The notes: generated by a model from the letters alone, not told the origin. Counted from the first letter of the stretch, positions 1-8,927 are shown. The stretch is DNA of 64,000 nt from Pusillibacter faecalis (GCF_018408705.1 NZ_AP023420.1:1054001-1118000); one strand, 5' to 3'. Numbers and translations: made by a program.

Positions 1-165
1 AGCTGAGGTCTTTATTTCGGTGACTCTTGCATAACGAGCCATGAAATCTTGGTAATATCGGCGGCTGATGGAAACGGACTCTCCTGTGTCCAGGGTATCG
101 CGATCCGGCTGTGCCACATAGCCCAGATTGACCAGATCATTCCACGAAAAACCACGGTTCTGTTT
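1..165 (-). other. Open reading fragment running off the left edge
   Basis: On the minus strand a frame is open from about base 165 to the window edge. It reads plausibly as protein (WNDLVNLGYVAQPDRDTLD, then SRRYYQDFMARYARVTEIKT). A stop lies immediately upstream and no start codon with a ribosome site precedes it, so it is probably either a truncated remnant or the end of a frameshifted gene. I do not recognise the family. It runs opposite to the immunity island. Confidence 0.3.
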
Positions 166-201
166 TTATGGTCATCAAGGGACAGCAGCAGGAATTTTTA
201 G

Positions 202-230
202 TTGATAATTTTCACAAAATTAGGTATGAT
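202..230 (+). promoter_or_regulatory. Sigma-A promoter ahead of the immunity island
   Basis: TTGATA (202-207) and TATGAT (225-230) are separated by exactly 17 bp in an AT-rich stretch unlike the GC-rich coding DNA around it. Transcription would start near 237 and run into the terminator-like hairpin at 419-450 before the first gene at 538. The region 166-537 otherwise shows no gene I can support. Confidence 0.55.
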
Positions 231-418
231 GGAAAAAATAGTCCTACTATATTATTTGAATAAAGAATCCACCAGACATACAAGTATTACATGATACCAG
301 CGTGCGCTGTATACGTTGAATCCAGCATAATGAAGCTAGAAGTTTTTGGGATGTGTGTACGAATCCGTCAAAGATGACCTCGTTTATATATAAAAAATTG
401 ATTCTGTCTGTGGAGGAA

Positions 419-450
419 ACCACATCTGGAGGTAGATGTGGCTTTTCCTT
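419..450 (+). terminator. Intrinsic terminator or attenuator in the island leader
   Basis: The stem CCACATCT (419-426) / AGATGTGG (433-440) has a 6-nt loop and is followed by CTTTTCCTTT. It sits about 180 nt after the predicted promoter start and about 90 nt before the first immunity-like gene. It therefore ends either a small RNA or, if read through conditionally, attenuates the array. Confidence 0.5.
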
Positions 451-537
451 TGTGACCTTTTTGCACCCTGCGTCAGCCTGTCCAAGTGACAGAGTATCGC
501 AGGGCGCTTTTCTATCTTCCGAAAGGAGTCCAAGTAC

Positions 538-738
538 ATGAGTTTGAAATACGTTTGCCCCCTCTGCGGGACACCTCTGGGATATAAGGGCCTGTGCTGG
601 AAGTGTAAATCTGCGCAGGAGCGAGAAGCAGTTCTTGCCTGGACACCAGAGCAGATTAAGGAAAAACAGGATTGGCTGATCCAGAACATCCAACGGCTGG
701 CGGATGGTGGATATGCTGGTGCTGGATGGCCGGGATAA
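538..738 (+). pseudogene. Zinc-ribbon N-terminal fragment of a frameshifted immunity-type gene
   Basis: The fragment has 66 codons and starts after a good ribosome site (GAAAGGAG). Its N-terminus is a small zinc ribbon, CPLCGTPLGYKGLCWKC. The frame ends abruptly in a Gly-rich non-protein-like tail just where the next frame (704 onward) opens with protein-like sequence. I infer that a single frameshift near 700-712 has split one gene into this piece and the next. If it is not a frameshift, it would be a free-standing zinc-ribbon peptide. Confidence 0.45.
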
Positions 739-1186
739 CCGGCTGAAGTTTCTGGGGCTGGACGGTATTCTGACTGCCACCTGCTGTCCCCATTGCGTAG
801 GATTCCTGCAAGGCCCCGCGTTCAACCGCTTTACCCTGAACGGCGGCGTGGAGGTCTTCCCTTCCAAACTCTATGACGGAGGAGAAAAGATGCAATGCTA
901 TGTCCGGCCCGAGGATTATGAGGCTCTCACTAAAAATTCCTTCGTGCTGGGCAAAACGACCGTCCCCCTGTTTTACGGCTCTGCCTGCGAGGATATAAAC
1001 ACGGTGGGCGGCTTTGCCAACTGGGTACAGGATTGGGAATATACCGCTTGCCCTCACTGTGGTAAGGCCATGAAATATCTGGCCCAAATCCAGTGGAATA
1101 CGGTGTATGACGGCGCAGAGGGAACGCTTTATATCGAATTCTGTCCGGACTGCTATATCGTATCCATGCAGCACCAGCAGACCTGA
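704..1186 (+). pseudogene. DUF1963-like protein, 3' part of the split gene
   Basis: This frame of 160 codons contains two Cys-pair motifs, TATCCPHCVGF near residue 24 and the segment GGFANWVQDWEYTACPHCGKAMKYLAQI in its last third. The latter resembles the DUF1963/YwqG pattern (Gly-Gly-x-Pro/Asn-Trp-hQ-x-x-x-x-x-Cys-Pro-x-Cys). DUF1963 proteins are common in immunity loci of polymorphic toxin systems. No ribosome site precedes codon 704, which supports the idea that it continues the gene starting at 538. The family assignment is by eye. Confidence 0.45.
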
Positions 1187-1192
1187 GAGGAG

Positions 1193-1887
1193 ATGGCAAT
1201 GCGTTTACCAAAGCGCAATGGCGTGAACGGACGCTATTGCCTGATCCATAAGCCGGATGCTGACCCCTAAGTACTGGAGCACGCGGATCAGTGCATCCAG
1301 GACATCCTGGACGGTACTGTTCGCGAAAGCCATTCTGACTACCCGACGGTGGTGCGGAACCACAACGGGGCGTCTTTTCTCCCCGATCAACTGCTGGAGC
1401 GTTATCTGTCCCGGCTGCCGTTGAAGGGATTTCCCTATGAGGATGCCGTTGCCATGTGCGATGTCTATGCGGCGGCTGGTAGGATGGGAGTCCATCCGCT
1501 ATGAACTGGCGCAGTACATAGAAAAACAAGTACAGGCGCGTTGCTTTGAGGTTGGAGAGGATCATCCTATCCAACCTGTACCATATGGCTGGAGCTGCGT
1601 CCAGAGGACGTGGATGATGCGCGGCTGCTCTTTGCGTGCGGTGCGGTATCCCAGTCTGCACCCCGCTATGGAACGGCATGCCCGCCTTGCCATGCGGGAG
1701 TATGAGTGGTATAACAACCTCTCCGATGAATTCTATGCTATGCCCGGTCCCTTTGCTGTGTTCGCCTTGGGGCTGGAGGGATGTACTCCGGGCTATCTGG
1801 GGCCGGGCGTCTGAGAATGGCGGCAGCAAGATCATCAAGGCAGCCCCCGCACAGCTGTGGGAGCGGTATGAGCAAATATTTTGCTGA
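1193..1887 (+). pseudogene. Degraded immunity-type gene remnant
   Basis: A ribosome site (GAGAGGAG) and ATG at 1193 open a frame starting MAMRLPKRNG that meets an in-frame TAA at 1268-1270. The same frame then continues as protein-like sequence (VLEHADQCIQDILDG, YEDAVAMCDVYAAAG) to a TGA near 1504. Protein-like sequence resumes in another frame (WESIRYELAQYIEKQVQARC, then YNNLSDEFYAMPGPFAVFALG) and changes frame again near 1790. There are at least one nonsense mutation and two frameshifts. I do not recognise the original family. Confidence 0.5.
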
Positions 1888-1902
1888 GAAAGGGCCACGA
1901 AA

Positions 1903-2004
1903 ATGAGAACAGCCAAGGATTTGATTTCCCTGTATGCTTCAGAAGACGTGGAAAAGTTGGTACTCATCCAAAGCGGTCCCAGGGCAGATAAGGCCAGACA
2001 ATGA
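1903..2004 (+). pseudogene. Short gene remnant
   Basis: A start codon after CACGAAA opens a 33-codon frame (MRTAKDLISLYASEDVEKL) that ends early. It reads like the N-terminus of an immunity-type protein. The following bases up to 2196 contain stops in all frames and no recognisable gene. Confidence 0.3.
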
Positions 2005-2196
2005 TTGAGCGGCCCAGACCCACGCCATGTTAGATGCGCAGAGCGGTCAGGTGATCTCCGACTGCTGCTTTTCCTAAGCCGGCCCCTTACGGACTAGGAG
2101 CGGGATGCTGGTGAGTATGCCAAACGCTTTTCCACAGGATAGCTCAGATCAAAGCGCGCGGCCGGAAAGGCACTGCGCTCAACGAACCCAGGCGGT

Positions 2197-2715
2197 ATGT
2201 TGCAGGGGGTGCTGGTGGAAAGTGTGCCCTGCCCGGCGCCGGAGGAACTCCGGCCGGAGTATACAAAGCCCAAGGTTTTAGAAGGCGAAGTGTTGAGGAC
2301 TCTTACGCTGGATCGTAAGGGGGAGTTTTTTCAATGGAACATGCCAGTGGATGGCAAAAAAATCAGAATTCTCCCGGATTTCGATATGAAAAACCAAGAC
2401 ACCTGGACCCGCGCCCGGAATGTAATGAGGAAACTAGCAGCGGATCAGGAGAGCTGAGGCAAGTGGGCTCTGGCCGCCACGAAACTCACTGGACTGGCTA
2501 ACGAGTGGCTGTCGGCCGATGACCAGACCAGCCGGAAACCAGAGCCTCCCATTAACGAGGAGGAGTCTGCCCCGCGCATCCTCCCGAGTTTATAGGACCT
2601 CCCAGCGGCAGTTTTGCCGTCTGGTAGAAAGATGATAAGATGTTCTGGGACCATGATTGCCGTGGAGACTACACTGAAAAGGGGTCCCTGCGCGCCGATA
2701 TGCAAGGGTTGAGAG
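2197..2715 (+). pseudogene. DUF2262-like gene, broken
   Basis: The frame from 2197 reads 86 codons to a TGA at 2455-2457. The same frame then continues with TKLTGLANEWLSADD and NEEE, and another frame gives KMFWDHDCRGDY. The order 'LTxLANEWLxDD ... NEEEF ... FWGH' is the DUF2262 pattern, a family found in immunity arrays. There are at least two stops and one frameshift, so it is not functional as a single protein. The segment immediately precedes the intact Imm17 gene. Confidence 0.5.
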
Positions 2716-2726
2716 GAGGAAACCAA

Positions 2727-2957
2727 ATGGACAGCGAAAAGATTACAGCTTTTTTTCAGGAGCATTGGTACTTTGTTACGCTGATTGTGGGTGTTGTGAT
2801 TCTGATCGGAGCACTTATGAATTGGAACTGGCTCTGCGATCCCACTGGAGCGCCTCACTCCCACCGCTATGGCCGCGGCTCCCGGCGGGCAATCTTCTTC
2901 CTGCTGGGTGTCCTTCTGATCGCGGTGAGTATCTGGGGCTTTGTGTTGGCTCTGTAA
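2727..2957 (+). CDS. Imm17-like small membrane immunity protein
   Basis: This is a 76-residue protein with two hydrophobic spans, at residues about 16-33 (VTLIVGVVILIGALMNW) and 56-74 (FFLLGVLLIAVSIWGFVLA). Between them is a polar loop with DPTGAPHSHRYGRGSRR. The arrangement and the NWNWLCDPTG / RYGRG signature fit the Imm17 family of two-TM immunity proteins, which are thought to protect against membrane-active or membrane-delivered toxins. I chose the ATG at 2727 because GAGAGGAGG lies just upstream. A longer frame from 2640 reads through DUF2262 remnants. The assignment is from remembered family pattern. Confidence 0.65.
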   Translation: MDSEKITAFFQEHWYFVTLIVGVVILIGALMNWNWLCDPTGAPHSHRYGRGSRRAIFFLLGVLLIAVSIWGFVLAL

Positions 2958-2968
2958 GGAGAACGGTT

Positions 2969-3364
2969 TTGAATACAGTCATTCAATCTTTCGACAATCT
3001 GCACGACAACAGAATCCTGCGCTATTGTGCTGACTTCGAGTGCCACACTCTGCACACTGTTACCCTAAGTGAGACCGGAGAAAGTATATCTGTCCGCTTT
3101 ACCGGACTGCTGGCCCACTGGTTTGAGAATGTGATCCAAGACAATATCCTCTTTGGAATGGATGAAATCACCGCGGACGGATTGTTTGAACGGTATCAAG
3201 AACTGCTGAGTCACTCTCTCCAATATGGCTTTCCTGCCTGCTGCAGTGCCGAAGAACTGCGGGAGCGAATGGCACGAGAAAAGATTCGGGTGTTTGTCAT
3301 TGGCTCTTCCCTTGGACTGTGCGGATTCGTGTTGGCTCAGGAGGTAAACATACAATGTCAATGA
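2969..3364 (+). CDS. Unknown immunity-type protein
   Basis: The protein has 131 residues from a TTG start preceded by AAGGAGA. It starts 11 bases after the Imm17 stop. It is mixed alpha/beta, with a central segment VRFTGLLAHWFENVIQDNILFGMDEI and a helical C-terminal half. It shows no signal peptide and no obvious catalytic motif. I do not recognise the family. Position in a tightly packed array of immunity-like genes suggests an immunity role. Its last ten codons overlap the start of the next gene. Confidence 0.5.
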   Translation: MNTVIQSFDNLHDNRILRYCADFECHTLHTVTLSETGESISVRFTGLLAHWFENVIQDNILFGMDEITADGLFERYQELLSHSLQYGFPACCSAEELRERMAREKIRVFVIGSSLGLCGFVLAQEVNIQCQ

Positions 3365-3942
3365 CCGCTTATGAAGTGCAAGCCCACGGGCATGACCGAA
3401 ACGGCGATGACTATGGCTATGTGAATATCATGTACCGCTATGGCGGCAAGATGCCCTGCCCCAGACCGGATCAGTGCGAGAAGATGGAGGTCATGTGGGC
3501 AGACGAGAGCGTTTATGGGCCGCCCGCCCCCGGCTGTAAGGTGGGGGATTTTATCATGAACTGGCTAATGGGGTCCTGTAACTGCGGGGTGTTCACCCAC
3601 CGGGAGATCGCCCAACGGCTAGCGGAAACCTTCACTGGTTTGAAGATCAAGGAACTGGAATGGTTCGAGAACCCCAGAGAGAAAACGCTGAAAAGCGGCA
3701 AACCCCGGATACGGCGGGCCAAGTGGCTGCCGGAGCGGGAGGTGGATTTGGTGTACCTCTACTCCGACCACTATCTTGACGCAAGAAATCCGACTCCCGC
3801 TGAAACCGACTTCTTCACGGTCACGAGGATGGACTTCTGGGGCGAAAGCACCTGGTTTATGTGTACTTCGGAGGCCGCCGAGAAATTGAGAGCGATGGAT
3901 TTTGAAAATCTGACTGTCAAGGAAACCGCCATTGTTGGATAG
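3355..3942 (+). CDS. Unknown immunity-type protein
   Basis: This 195-residue soluble protein starts at ATG 3355, eight bases after AGGAGG, and overlaps the previous gene by ten bases. The N-terminus has HGHDRNGDDYGYVNIMYRYGG and a Cys-containing stretch (MPCPRPDQCEKMEV). The middle is basic (KSGKPRIRRAKWLPERE), and the C-terminal part is acidic and beta-rich (FFTVTRMDFWGESTWFMCT). There are no membrane segments. The family is not recognised. It is intact, unlike the genes on either side at 2197 and 3961. Confidence 0.5.
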   Translation: MSMTAYEVQAHGHDRNGDDYGYVNIMYRYGGKMPCPRPDQCEKMEVMWADESVYGPPAPGCKVGDFIMNWLMGSCNCGVFTHREIAQRLAETFTGLKIKELEWFENPREKTLKSGKPRIRRAKWLPEREVDLVYLYSDHYLDARNPTPAETDFFTVTRMDFWGESTWFMCTSEAAEKLRAMDFENLTVKETAIVG

Positions 3943-3960
3943 CGAGAAAAGGCGCATACC

Positions 3961-4440
3961 GATGAGAGACCCCTGGAACAACGCCATCCAGCATTTCTAG
4001 GGTATTGAACAGGTAAATCGCCTGCCAAGTGCCCAGAAAGGGTATATACCTGCTCCTTGGGCAGGGTGATCCTCTCTGCGTCTTCCCTCAGAAAACAGTA
4101 TACCCCCAGCATTTTGGGCGAGGCTTTTCCCCGCATCAGGGCAAGTCAGAACGGAACCTGCGCCCTCTCTGTCCTCCTTCCAGTATTTTGTGTCCGCCGC
4201 ATCCAGCAGCTTGGAAAGCGTCTTGAGGATGACCGGGCAATTTGTTCTGCAACACAATCGGAGAGGGGATTTACCATAACACCGCTGCCCATACCATGAT
4301 GCCGTGGCGTACTTTATGGGGTTTCATCGGGATGAGGTAGCCCCGGCACAGCGGCGTCTCTGTTCCCTGAAACTGACCCAGTTGCCTTGTCTTTCGAGGA
4401 AATATCGGACTGCCCACACATCTTGTCCGTATTATTATAG
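3961..4440 (+). pseudogene. Degraded gene remnant
   Basis: An ATG at 3961 opens MRDPWNNAIQHF and stops at a TAG at 3997. Protein-like stretches continue afterwards in more than one frame (GIEQVNRLPSAQKG, then AQRRLCSLKLTQLPCLSRK near 4350), interrupted by stops. There is no single usable frame. The original function is unknown, and by position it was probably another array member. Confidence 0.35.
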
Positions 4441-4998
4441 ATGCCCGCCGGATTTTATGTTAGGAAGGGTTACCGCCGGCTGATGGAATACGCTGGTTGG
4501 TATGAAGGGCGAAAGGTTGACATCTCCATTGCGGAGCAGCATTACGCCGACCATGGCGCCCCAAGAGTGAATACCAGCAAGCGGTTTTCCCCCAAGCATT
4601 TCGTTTTGTGCTTCCAGTGGTACTTGGCTCAAAAAAAGATGGGCTGGACGGCTGACTTTGAGTGCGTGCTGTTTTCTTGCCTTACCAACGGGATCAAAGG
4701 CCATTTGGCGAATATCGGTTTCGGGATATGTCCGGCTGTGAGCTGGCAAAAATCGAAGATGACCGAACAGTATGTGGAAAGGGCCGGCTCGGGGATACCC
4801 AAGTCTTGCCCCGCCTGCTGGCGATTTGGGAGAACTGAAAAAACAACCGGGCTACCGGTTTTCCTACTGTTCCTTGGGAACCTACAAGGGAGAGCAGTTC
4901 TTCGATGCGGAACAGATTACTCGAAACAAACTCTGCATCTACACCAAAGAGAAACATACCGGCTTTGACCGCCGCTTTTTGATGAAGCGGGTCGGGTG
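4441..4998 (+). pseudogene. SUKH-3-like immunity gene, broken
   Basis: The frame from 4441 contains RLMEYAGWYEGRKVDISIAEQHYADHG and later ADFECVLFSCLTNGI. This fits the start of a SUKH-3 family protein (Gly-Trp-Tyr-x-Gly-Arg followed by a helical region). From about 4740 the frame loses protein character, while the next frame gives KKQPGYRFSYCSLGTYKGEQFFDAEQI to 4998. The gene therefore carries a frameshift and probably an internal deletion or a fusion with another remnant. SUKH proteins are the most widespread immunity superfamily of contact-dependent toxins. Confidence 0.45.
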
Positions 4999-5302
4999 AC
5001 GGCTGGAAGATCGATGCTGTGCAGGAGCGGCCGGACGTCTGACAGCGCATGGATTGTGAGGGATGAACATGGCATGGAAATTGGAAGCATTTTGGGCGAG
5101 TGGTCCGTGCAAACCGTTCAGGGTAAACATCTTTGACTATGACTGGCAGACCGCGGTCAGGCAGACAAACGTTCAGCCCCCTCTATTATCAGCACCGCAT
5201 CTTTGAAGTCTGGCAGGCAGAAATTGAAGGACAAATCCGCCGCTTTACCGCAGGGGAGTTCTCCAACTGCATGTGGAGATTTGATCTGGAAACTTATCCA
5301 TA
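4999..5302 (+). pseudogene. Degraded gene remnant
   Basis: Two protein-like pieces lie in different frames: one reading AWIVRDEHGMEIGSILGEWSVQTVQG (5048-5136), and one reading DYDWQTAVRQTNVQPPLYYQHRIFEVWQAEIEGQIRRF to a stop near 5302. The second looks like a genuine C-terminus. The family is not recognised. The next gene starts 20 bases later. Confidence 0.35.
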
Positions 5303-5321
5303 AACGAGGAGAGGCACAGCC

Positions 5322-6797
5322 ATGAAAGCTAAAGCTGGAGATGTTTATACGGTTTATAACAAATATCTGAAACGCTACACCGCCTGTCAGGTGGCCTACA
5401 TCACGCCGCCGGACGGGGTAAGCAAGCAGCCCCGGGCGGTGGTTCTCTCTCTGGATTGGGTGGGCGATGCGCCTTTGACGGTGGAGAAACTCCCCCACCT
5501 CCGCCCGCTCTACAAGGACTTCATGTACTGGCACAGGGAACTCCACCTGCTGCGGGTAAGTGTGGAGGTCCCGCCCCAGTACACTCTGGTAGGAACCCTG
5601 CCGCCATTCACCGACGAGCTATGCAGCACATATGGCAGCTGGAACGACGGCTATGATGTGTATTTGCAGATGAAGTGGCAGGAAATTCCGGAAGAGCGGC
5701 GGCGAGCCTTCAAGGAGGCTATGGAGAGCGATGCGGAAACCGAAATCGGCAGCAACCTTGTGAAAATCAGCAGCCACCGGGTAATGGACAAGTATACGCC
5801 CTTTGGCTCAGCGCTGGAACTGGAGTTGCTGCCCTGTCTCTCGGACATCATCTGTGAGCAATGGCACCCGGATTTGATAGAATTTTTGCGTGGGAATCCC
5901 TTTATCCACGAACTGACCCTGCTGAACCACAGCCAAAAATCACTTGACCTGCGAGGCACCAGCGTTGGAAAGCTGATGCTGGACATGACCGGTCTGGAGG
6001 AACTGTGGCTGGGCGAGGAAACGGAGCAGCTTCTGTTTCAGAACGAGGGCCCGGACACTTGTACCATCTATGCCGCCGGATGTGGCAGTGGGCTGACCCT
6101 CCAATTCATCGGGGGATACCGTCCCCACCCAGAGCTGTCAGGCCTCTGGGGGCTTCACGGCATCCGGCTGAAAGACTTTGACCTGAGCGCCCTGACCGCT
6201 GTCCATCCCCACCTGAAGGAGCTGCGGCTCTGGGGCGCGCCGGGAAATCTGCAAAACTTCTCCGCTGTGGCTCAGTTTCGGGAGCTGACAAACCTTTCCA
6301 CCTTCGACCTGTTCGGCTTCGACGCGGCCGACCTTCCCACCCCAGAGCAGATACCAGAGCTTCGCTGGTTCTGGATGACCAGCCTGCCGGAGACGGCAGC
6401 ACAAGCGGCAAAGCAGCTTTGGAAAGGCAAGCCGGGAATGGACCTGCGGATCACCAAGCCCCGAAAGCCGGAGTGGTTGGCGCAAAATCTGGACAATCCC
6501 TTCCGGGGCTGGGACGGCGCGGAGCATATCCCTGCCGCCGCTGCGAAAAGGGCAGCCCGTCAATACCGCAAGACCCGCTCCCAGCTGATGAAGCTGGCCA
6601 GTCAGCCGGGCGGGGACGCCCAGGCGCTGGAGGCCGTAGCCGCCTATACCCAGGCCTTCAACAAGATGGGCTTTATCGAAACCGAGGAGAGGGATGAAAT
6701 CTACATGGCCCTGCGGGGTATTCTGGATGCTCTGCCGGACGGCACACTCCAGAAAGATGCCCTGATTGAACAGTTTAAGCAGCTGCGGGATTTTTGA
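5322..6797 (+). CDS. Imm26-like / leucine-rich immunity-island protein
   Basis: This 491-residue intact protein starts at ATG 5322 after GAGGAGAGG. The N-terminus (MKAKAGDVYTVYNKYLKRYTACQVAYI) resembles the Imm26 beta-barrel start. A central part, about residues 190-350, has leucine-spaced segments (LDLRGTSVGKLMLDMTGLEELWLGE, LKELRLWGAPGNL) like an irregular leucine-rich repeat. The C-terminal 120 residues are helical and charged, ending in EQFKQLRDF. It is cytoplasmic, with no signal peptide. Relatives are sometimes labelled gliding-motility protein, for which I see no support. Role in toxin neutralisation is inferred from context. Confidence 0.55.
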   Translation: MKAKAGDVYTVYNKYLKRYTACQVAYITPPDGVSKQPRAVVLSLDWVGDAPLTVEKLPHLRPLYKDFMYWHRELHLLRVSVEVPPQYTLVGTLPPFTDELCSTYGSWNDGYDVYLQMKWQEIPEERRRAFKEAMESDAETEIGSNLVKISSHRVMDKYTPFGSALELELLPCLSDIICEQWHPDLIEFLRGNPFIHELTLLNHSQKSLDLRGTSVGKLMLDMTGLEELWLGEETEQLLFQNEGPDTCTIYAAGCGSGLTLQFIGGYRPHPELSGLWGLHGIRLKDFDLSALTAVHPHLKELRLWGAPGNLQNFSAVAQFRELTNLSTFDLFGFDAADLPTPEQIPELRWFWMTSLPETAAQAAKQLWKGKPGMDLRITKPRKPEWLAQNLDNPFRGWDGAEHIPAAAAKRAARQYRKTRSQLMKLASQPGGDAQALEAVAAYTQAFNKMGFIETEERDEIYMALRGILDALPDGTLQKDALIEQFKQLRDF

Positions 6798-6811
6798 GGA
6801 GAATGAGAAGC

Positions 6812-7363
6812 ATGATAGAGTTCAGCAAGGATCATGGCCGGGCATGGATGGAAATGATGTCAGCCTATCAGATTTTTCGGGCAAAACTGTTTGATTGGGC
6901 CCATGAACCAGACCAGATAAAACAAAAGGACTTGTTGCTGGAGCTGGACTCTTGGGAAAATCGGGAGCTTCACAGAAGAATGCTGGTGGTAGATCTCCTG
7001 CGCAGCACAGAGATGTGGGACGAAAAAGCACTTCTCTTAGTCCAGAAAGAATTGACTGCGATTGCCCTACAAGAACAGGATGAGGTCGCTGCCTATGCTC
7101 GAATGGCGCTGTTTAAACTCAAAGGCCAGTCGGAGCGGCTTTCTATTGCCAATGAGGTGCTTCGTCTGGCAGCGGTCGAGGAAGAGAAGGCGGAACCTGA
7201 TCCTGTTGTATTCCACAACGGCTGCCTACTGCTGCATGAGCTACCGTGTGCGGCGCAGTTCTCGCAGTATACAGAGCGGTATGGGACTTTGATTGAACAG
7301 GCATACGGTTTGGATGAAAACGGCTTAGCAGACATAAAGAAAACGCTGTCCGCTGCCCTTTAA
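6812..7363 (+). CDS. Unknown helical protein
   Basis: The 183-residue protein is almost entirely alpha-helical, with many Leu and Glu (LLLELDSWENRELHRRMLVVDLL, LFKLKGQSERLSIANEVLRLAAVEEE). It may be a HEAT- or TPR-like repeat protein of the island. GAGGAG sits about ten bases before ATG 6812, whereas the ATG at 6803 and the TTG at 6794 lie too close to it. It is the third intact gene in this run. No catalytic motif is seen and the family is not recognised. Confidence 0.5.
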   Translation: MIEFSKDHGRAWMEMMSAYQIFRAKLFDWAHEPDQIKQKDLLLELDSWENRELHRRMLVVDLLRSTEMWDEKALLLVQKELTAIALQEQDEVAAYARMALFKLKGQSERLSIANEVLRLAAVEEEKAEPDPVVFHNGCLLLHELPCAAQFSQYTERYGTLIEQAYGLDENGLADIKKTLSAAL

Positions 7364-7446
7364 CAGCGGGCAGAAATTAAAAACTTTGAAGCAATTTCGA
7401 TTTCGGCTGGCAGCCGAGCCTGAGATAGGAAGGAATGTGAGGGCGC

Positions 7447-8046
7447 ATGAGCCGAAGCATTGATGAACCCTACTTTACATACAGTGCATACAACGCCCTG
7501 ACCTCCGGCATCCAGGTGAAATGCCCCAAATGCCACGGCGCAGGTGTTGTGACAGCGGATGATGACAACGCCTATTTCCGATGCCTGAGTTGCGGTCATC
7601 AGGAAACTCGTGACCGGACGATCTACCGCTACGATATCCATAACCAGTGCAAAAACTGCGGCAGATACTACCGGGTGGATATTGAAGATGAATCAAGGCA
7701 GCGCTTCTCTGTTCTCCATGTTGCCTGCCCCTATTGCGGAATGACCATGTCAGGAGAAGTTCATAAAACAGCTGAGGCTTTCTCTTATGGCGCGGAGATT
7801 CAGGGCGGCAAGGACCCTTGGTTCGGCTTGGAACTGTGGTTTTTGACCTCCTTCCAGAGCAAACCGGTTTGGGCGCTCAACCGGGAACACCTTGCCTATC
7901 TGATCGACTATCTCAGCGCCGACCTGCGGGAAAAGCCCTTGGGAAGCCCCCAAAAGACTCAGGCCGACCATCTCCCCGCCTTCATGAAAACCGCAAAGAA
8001 TCGGGAGCGGATCGTGAAGCTGCTGAAGAAGTTACAAGAGAAATGA
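7447..8046 (+). CDS. Multi-zinc-ribbon protein
   Basis: The 199-residue protein has three Cys-pair knuckles in its first 110 residues: VKCPKCHG with RCLSCGHQE, QCKNCGRYY, and ACPYCGMTM. These would form one and a half to two zinc ribbons. A C-terminal helical half follows (LAYLIDYLSADLREKPLG, RERIVKLLKKLQEK). Its stop codon overlaps an alternative start of the next gene, indicating translational coupling. Zinc-ribbon proteins of this kind recur in immunity arrays. The target is unknown. Confidence 0.5.
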   Translation: MSRSIDEPYFTYSAYNALTSGIQVKCPKCHGAGVVTADDDNAYFRCLSCGHQETRDRTIYRYDIHNQCKNCGRYYRVDIEDESRQRFSVLHVACPYCGMTMSGEVHKTAEAFSYGAEIQGGKDPWFGLELWFLTSFQSKPVWALNREHLAYLIDYLSADLREKPLGSPQKTQADHLPAFMKTAKNRERIVKLLKKLQEK

Positions 8047-8057
8047 GGGAAAACCCT

Positions 8058-8927
8058 ATGGCACTACAAGATCAGAAAATGATGCCTCCCCCTTGGCTGG
8101 CCCACCGGGAGATCGAGCGATACTCCATCGGCTGGCGCATGGGCTATGGGGAGGATTACATAGACCGATTTGGTGATTGGCTGGGCACTCTTTCACCGAA
8201 AGAGCGGGCGGAATACCGGGTCCTCTTTCCTGAGCCAGTCACCTGGAAGGGCTGGTGGGATGACGAGGACAGCGGCGAAGTGCTGGAACACGGCGATTTC
8301 TGGGTGGACGCGTGGCAGCCGGAAGGCCAGCCCAAGTACACCCGGCAGTGGCTCCAGCAGGAATTTGCCGCTGGGAGAACGCGGGAACTGTGCCTGTTCT
8401 GGGGTCACCAGCCTGCTCAGGACAGCATCATTACAAAAAGCTGCCTCAGCCAGTGGTGGATAGAGGACTTCTATTCTATCGCCAACTCCTATCTTTGCAT
8501 GGAGCAGTATATGATGGCGAGCAAAGCCCAACTGTTTGGCGACGAGGAGAGGTGCAAGGAGATCCTGGAGTGCAGCGTTCCAAAGCAGATCAAGGCCCTG
8601 GGCCGTAAGGTACGGGGCTTTGACCAGAAGGTGTGGGACAGGTTGAAATATGCCATTGTGCTCAGTGGAAACTGGTGCAAATTCAGCCAGAACCGCGATC
8701 TGCGGGAGTTCCTCCTCTCCACTGGGGACAGCGTACTGGCGGAGGCCAGCCCCTACGATAACATCTGGGGCATCGGACTCTCAGCCAGCTCTCCGGAGAT
8801 GCAGGACCCGCAGAAGTGGCGGGGACAAAACCTGCTGGGCTTTGCACTGATGGAGGTACGGGACGAACTGCGCCGGGTGACACAGAATGAAATGCTTTGC
8901 GATTGGAGTACGGTATGGGAACAATGA
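8058..8927 (+). CDS. NADAR domain protein (ADP-ribose N-glycosidase superfamily)
   Basis: The protein has 289 residues. From about residue 138 to the end it matches the NADAR/YbiA pattern: FYSIANSYLCMEQYMMASKAQLFGD, KQIKALGRKVRGFDQKVWD, the AEASPYDNIWGIGL segment and WRGQNLLGFALMEVRDEL. NADAR enzymes cleave N-glycosidic bonds, and some reverse ADP-ribosylation of guanine bases made by DarT1-type toxins. The first 130 residues (PPPWLAHREIERYSIGWRMGYG) form a separate unnamed domain. ATG 8058 has GAGGG upstream, and ATG 8043, overlapping the previous stop, is an alternative. In an immunity island, a repair-type antitoxin role is the natural inference. Confidence 0.75.
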   Translation: MALQDQKMMPPPWLAHREIERYSIGWRMGYGEDYIDRFGDWLGTLSPKERAEYRVLFPEPVTWKGWWDDEDSGEVLEHGDFWVDAWQPEGQPKYTRQWLQQEFAAGRTRELCLFWGHQPAQDSIITKSCLSQWWIEDFYSIANSYLCMEQYMMASKAQLFGDEERCKEILECSVPKQIKALGRKVRGFDQKVWDRLKYAIVLSGNWCKFSQNRDLREFLLSTGDSVLAEASPYDNIWGIGLSASSPEMQDPQKWRGQNLLGFALMEVRDELRRVTQNEMLCDWSTVWEQ

